A stretch of 64,000 bases of DNA, taken from positions 4,774,001-4,838,000 of the forward strand of contig JAWPMS010000001.1 of NCBI GenBank assembly GCA_033344795.1, written 5' to 3'. A program made the translations under genes and the position numbers. The notes beneath the pieces are model-generated. The model had not been told where the DNA came from. It did not search any database and was given only the letters and a program-made list of their open reading frames with translations. Positions 62,072-64,000 of this stretch are shown here, in pieces. Source of the stretch: SHLQ01 sp033344795. Lineage in GTDB: Bacteria; Actinomycetota; Acidimicrobiia; Acidimicrobiales; SHLQ01. Each line of letters starts with the position of its first letter. The first letter of the stretch is position 1.

Positions 62072-62656
62072 ATGACCACGATCCTTCGACTCGACTCATC
62101 CGCTAGCGGAGACAGCTCGGTGACAAACAGCTTGAGCGACCTACTCATCGAGACCTTGTCGGCAACCGAACAACGCGTCGATCTCATTCAACGCGACCTC
62201 ACGGCGCTACCGGCGTTGAACAACGACCTGCTCAGCGCCAACAACGCCCCCGAGTCTGAGCGTTCGCCCGCTCAAGTGGAGCTCGCCGAAACCGCCGATG
62301 CGATCATCGCGGAGCTCGAAGCAGCTGACATCGTCGTGATCGGCGCTCCCATCTACAACTTCGGGGTTCCAAGCGGCGTGAAGGCGTGGATGGACCTCGC
62401 AGCGCGGGCCGGCCGAACCTTCGACTACACCGAGTCAGGGCCCGCTGGCCGCCTCCTCGGCAAGAAGGCGTATGTCGTCTCGGCTTCTGGCGGCGTGCAG
62501 CTCGGGAGCGAAGCCGACTTTGCAACACCACACCTCACCGTGTTCCTCAACTTCCTGGGCATCACCGACGTCAATCTCATCGACGCTGGCGGGCTCTTGA
62601 TGGACGAGTCGAAGTTCGGCAAGGCTCAGGACCAGATCCGAGCGCTGGCAGCCTAG
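62072..62656 (+). CDS. azoR: FMN-dependent NADH:quinone reductase / azoreductase
   Basis: 194 residues, flavodoxin-like fold. RLDSSASGDSSVTNSLSD binds the FMN phosphate; GAPIYNFGVPSGVKAWMD and VSASGGVQ complete the FMN site. AzoR enzymes detoxify quinones and azo compounds by two-electron reduction. AGAAG ribosome-binding site. The HxlR regulator follows 38 bp later, as in YodB-azoR1 regulation in B. subtilis. Confidence 0.92.
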   Translation: MTTILRLDSSASGDSSVTNSLSDLLIETLSATEQRVDLIQRDLTALPALNNDLLSANNAPESERSPAQVELAETADAIIAELEAADIVVIGAPIYNFGVPSGVKAWMDLAARAGRTFDYTESGPAGRLLGKKAYVVSASGGVQLGSEADFATPHLTVFLNFLGITDVNLIDAGGLLMDESKFGKAQDQIRALAA

Positions 62657-62694
62657 TAGTCACGGTGGAGGTGACGTACTCTGTTCTGCAGATC

Positions 62695-63063
62695 ATGAAT
62701 GAGCACGCCACCTCCACTGAAGACGTCCCGCAGAGCGACTACTGCCCGTACTTCCAGCACGCAGTCGAACTGATCGGACGACGGTGGACCGGTTCGATCC
62801 TCAAGGTATTGGGCACGAAGTCGCTCCGGTTCAGTGAACTTCGCGACCGAATCCCAGGGCTCTCCGACCGGCTGCTCACCGCTCGCCTGTCAGAACTCGA
62901 AACCGAGGGTGTCATTGCTCGATCGGACTGCGAGGGAGAAATCCGGTACTCGCTCACGCCCAAGGGATTGGCACTCAACCCGGTGCTCGACGCCATAGCG
63001 TCATGGAGCCATTCACACCCGGACCACGTTCCCGAGACATTCCCCGGTCGCCGGCGCTGTTGA
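62695..63063 (+). CDS. HxlR/DUF24-family regulator (YodB-like)
   Basis: 122-residue winged helix: DYCPYFQHAVELIGRRWTGSILKVL, LRFSELRDRIPGLSDRLLTARLSELE, with a YSLTPKG wing. Cys17, just before the first helix, corresponds to the redox-sensing N-terminal Cys of YodB-type repressors. It is the likely autorepressor and azoR repressor acting at the two operator candidates. Confidence 0.92.
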   Translation: MNEHATSTEDVPQSDYCPYFQHAVELIGRRWTGSILKVLGTKSLRFSELRDRIPGLSDRLLTARLSELETEGVIARSDCEGEIRYSLTPKGLALNPVLDAIASWSHSHPDHVPETFPGRRRC

Positions 63064-63066
63064 GGT

Positions 63067-64000
63067 GTGAAAACATCTCAACACAACGTCACTGAGGTTC
63101 TCACACGAACCCTTGCGTTTGCGAAGGGAATGGCCCTGGGAGCTGCGACACCCGTGGAACTTGCTCGCTCGGTTCTCAGCCCAGACCTCAAGCGGGGGTT
63201 TCCGAAGTACTACCGCGCTCGACGTCGAATTGTTGCAGCCAACGGCCTCGCCTTGTGGATGCTCGCCCAGAATCGCCGGGCACGAGCGGTTGCCGCGCTT
63301 GGAGTCGGAACGCTCGCGGCATCGCTGGCATGGAAATCTCGATCCGATTGGGGTATCGCAGGTGGGCTACCTCCCGGGCGCGTCTTGACCGGAAGTCGCG
63401 CCGTTCATGATCCAGATCACTTTTTCTCCGCAGCAAGCCGCTATGGCTCGGTGTTCAAGACCAACCACTTCGACGAACCAGCGGTGTGTCTGATCGGCAT
63501 GGCCGATGCTGCGCAGTTCTTTCGCGAACAGCACGAGGCGCTCGACGTCGTACCACTCGCCTTCAACCAGTTCGTTCCTGGCGGACTCGTTCGGTGGAAA
63601 GAGGGACAGGCGCACGACGAATACCGACGCCTGTTCCAACAGGTCTTTGGGCAGCACCTCATTCGATCGAACGAGCGGGTTCTCGAGGCGTCCGTCGACC
63701 GAATGCTCGACAACGTGCATCAACTGAGCCTTCATGGCGATGTGTCCCCCGCGCACCACCTTCCAGGGATGGTCTTTGAAGCGTGGGCCGAGCTGTTCTT
63801 TGGCATCGCTCCAACCGCCCCCCTTTTTGCCGAAGTGTCCGATCTCTATGACACGATCGACGTCTCGAAGCTGCATGATCCGGAGCGCATGATATGCGCA
63901 CTGGAGAGGCTGGAGCAGGTGCTTCAGACGGTGGGGGCGAACGACGGCGACTGCGCCTTGAACATCCTTCGAAGCCGAATCGGCGATCCCCACCTCGAGC
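63067..64000 (+). CDS. Cytochrome P450, C-terminus beyond the window
   Basis: 311 residues visible from the GTG at 63067, 3 bp after the HxlR stop (coupled). An N-terminal helical extension of about 100 residues precedes P450-like segments: AVHDPDHFFSAASRYGSVFKT, a VPLAFNQFVPGG segment, and KEGQAHDEYRRLFQQVFG (the WxxxR-like C-helix). The haem-Cys loop and ExxR lie outside the window. Likely transcribed with azoR and the regulator. Confidence 0.82.
   Translation, partial: MKTSQHNVTEVLTRTLAFAKGMALGAATPVELARSVLSPDLKRGFPKYYRARRRIVAANGLALWMLAQNRRARAVAALGVGTLAASLAWKSRSDWGIAGGLPPGRVLTGSRAVHDPDHFFSAASRYGSVFKTNHFDEPAVCLIGMADAAQFFREQHEALDVVPLAFNQFVPGGLVRWKEGQAHDEYRRLFQQVFGQHLIRSNERVLEASVDRMLDNVHQLSLHGDVSPAHHLPGMVFEAWAELFFGIAPTAPLFAEVSDLYDTIDVSKLHDPERMICALERLEQVLQTVGANDGDCALNILRSRIGDPHLE

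Overview
The window looks like a chromosomal segment of a high-GC, Gram-positive actinobacterium, most likely a marine/freshwater Acidimicrobiia (Ilumatobacter-like). This is an inference from several things: the actinobacterial gene order mec-murI-metallohydrolase-rph-rdgB (15.9-21.3 kb), the mismatch-repair nuclease NucS, an EccC/EssC-type secretion ATPase, many acidic lipoproteins, and many start codons (often GTG) preceded by a TANNNT -10 box at only 6-8 nt, which indicates leaderless transcription. No rRNA, CRISPR array, integrase, insertion sequence or replication origin was seen. Both ends cut genes: a branched-chain amino-acid type permease on the left and a cytochrome P450 on the right.

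Layout. 0-4.3 kb: LivH-like permease and acyl-CoA ligase, a GAF-LuxR regulator, and exonuclease III transcribed divergently from it. 4.3-9.1 kb: an orphan type VII-like pair, one small W-x-G protein and one large FHA-FtsK ATPase. 9.2-12.1 kb: RNA m5U methyltransferase, rpe, clpP, tRNA-Leu. 12.1-15.7 kb: a PAS-GGDEF-EAL cyclic-di-GMP enzyme and a DUF427 protein. 15.8-21.3 kb: tRNA-Lys and the rdgB-rph-[vWA lipoprotein]-metallohydrolase-murI-mec block. 21.3-28.4 kb: smpB, pgi, a GMC oxidoreductase, a class V aminotransferase, a membrane-anchored beta-propeller and the tmRNA gene ssrA, so both trans-translation partners are here. 28.4-37 kb: a tandem repeat, then small metabolic enzymes, manA, a FAS1 lipoprotein, a sulfatase, an RTX-type protein and a Cas4/AddB-like Fe-S nuclease. 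37-41.6 kb: a cupin/HyuA-like/DUF917 operon facing a PucR regulator across a palindromic operator candidate.

41.6-52 kb: small membrane proteins, acyl-CoA dehydrogenase, UbiB-like kinase, nucS, a VanW lipoprotein, a geranylgeranyl-reductase-like flavoprotein, a BLUF blue-light sensor, and typA. 52-54.2 kb: an intergenic stretch with copies of the near-palindrome GGGGTCAGACCCC, two of which lie inside the reading frame of a DUF4349 lipoprotein. 54.3-64 kb: PAP2 phosphatase, class II aldolase, DUF2786 protein, SDR, Mug-like glycosylase, amidase, membrane proteins, a GDPD-like enzyme, then an azoreductase/HxlR regulator/P450 set with two operator-like inverted repeats.

The most interesting points are the orphan secretion pair, the azoR-HxlR-P450 redox module with its operators, the PucR/DUF917/HyuA module, the BLUF sensor beside a flavoprotein, the tmRNA tag ending in ALAV, the repeat inserted into a lipoprotein signal region, and the shared -10 elements of divergent leaderless genes.
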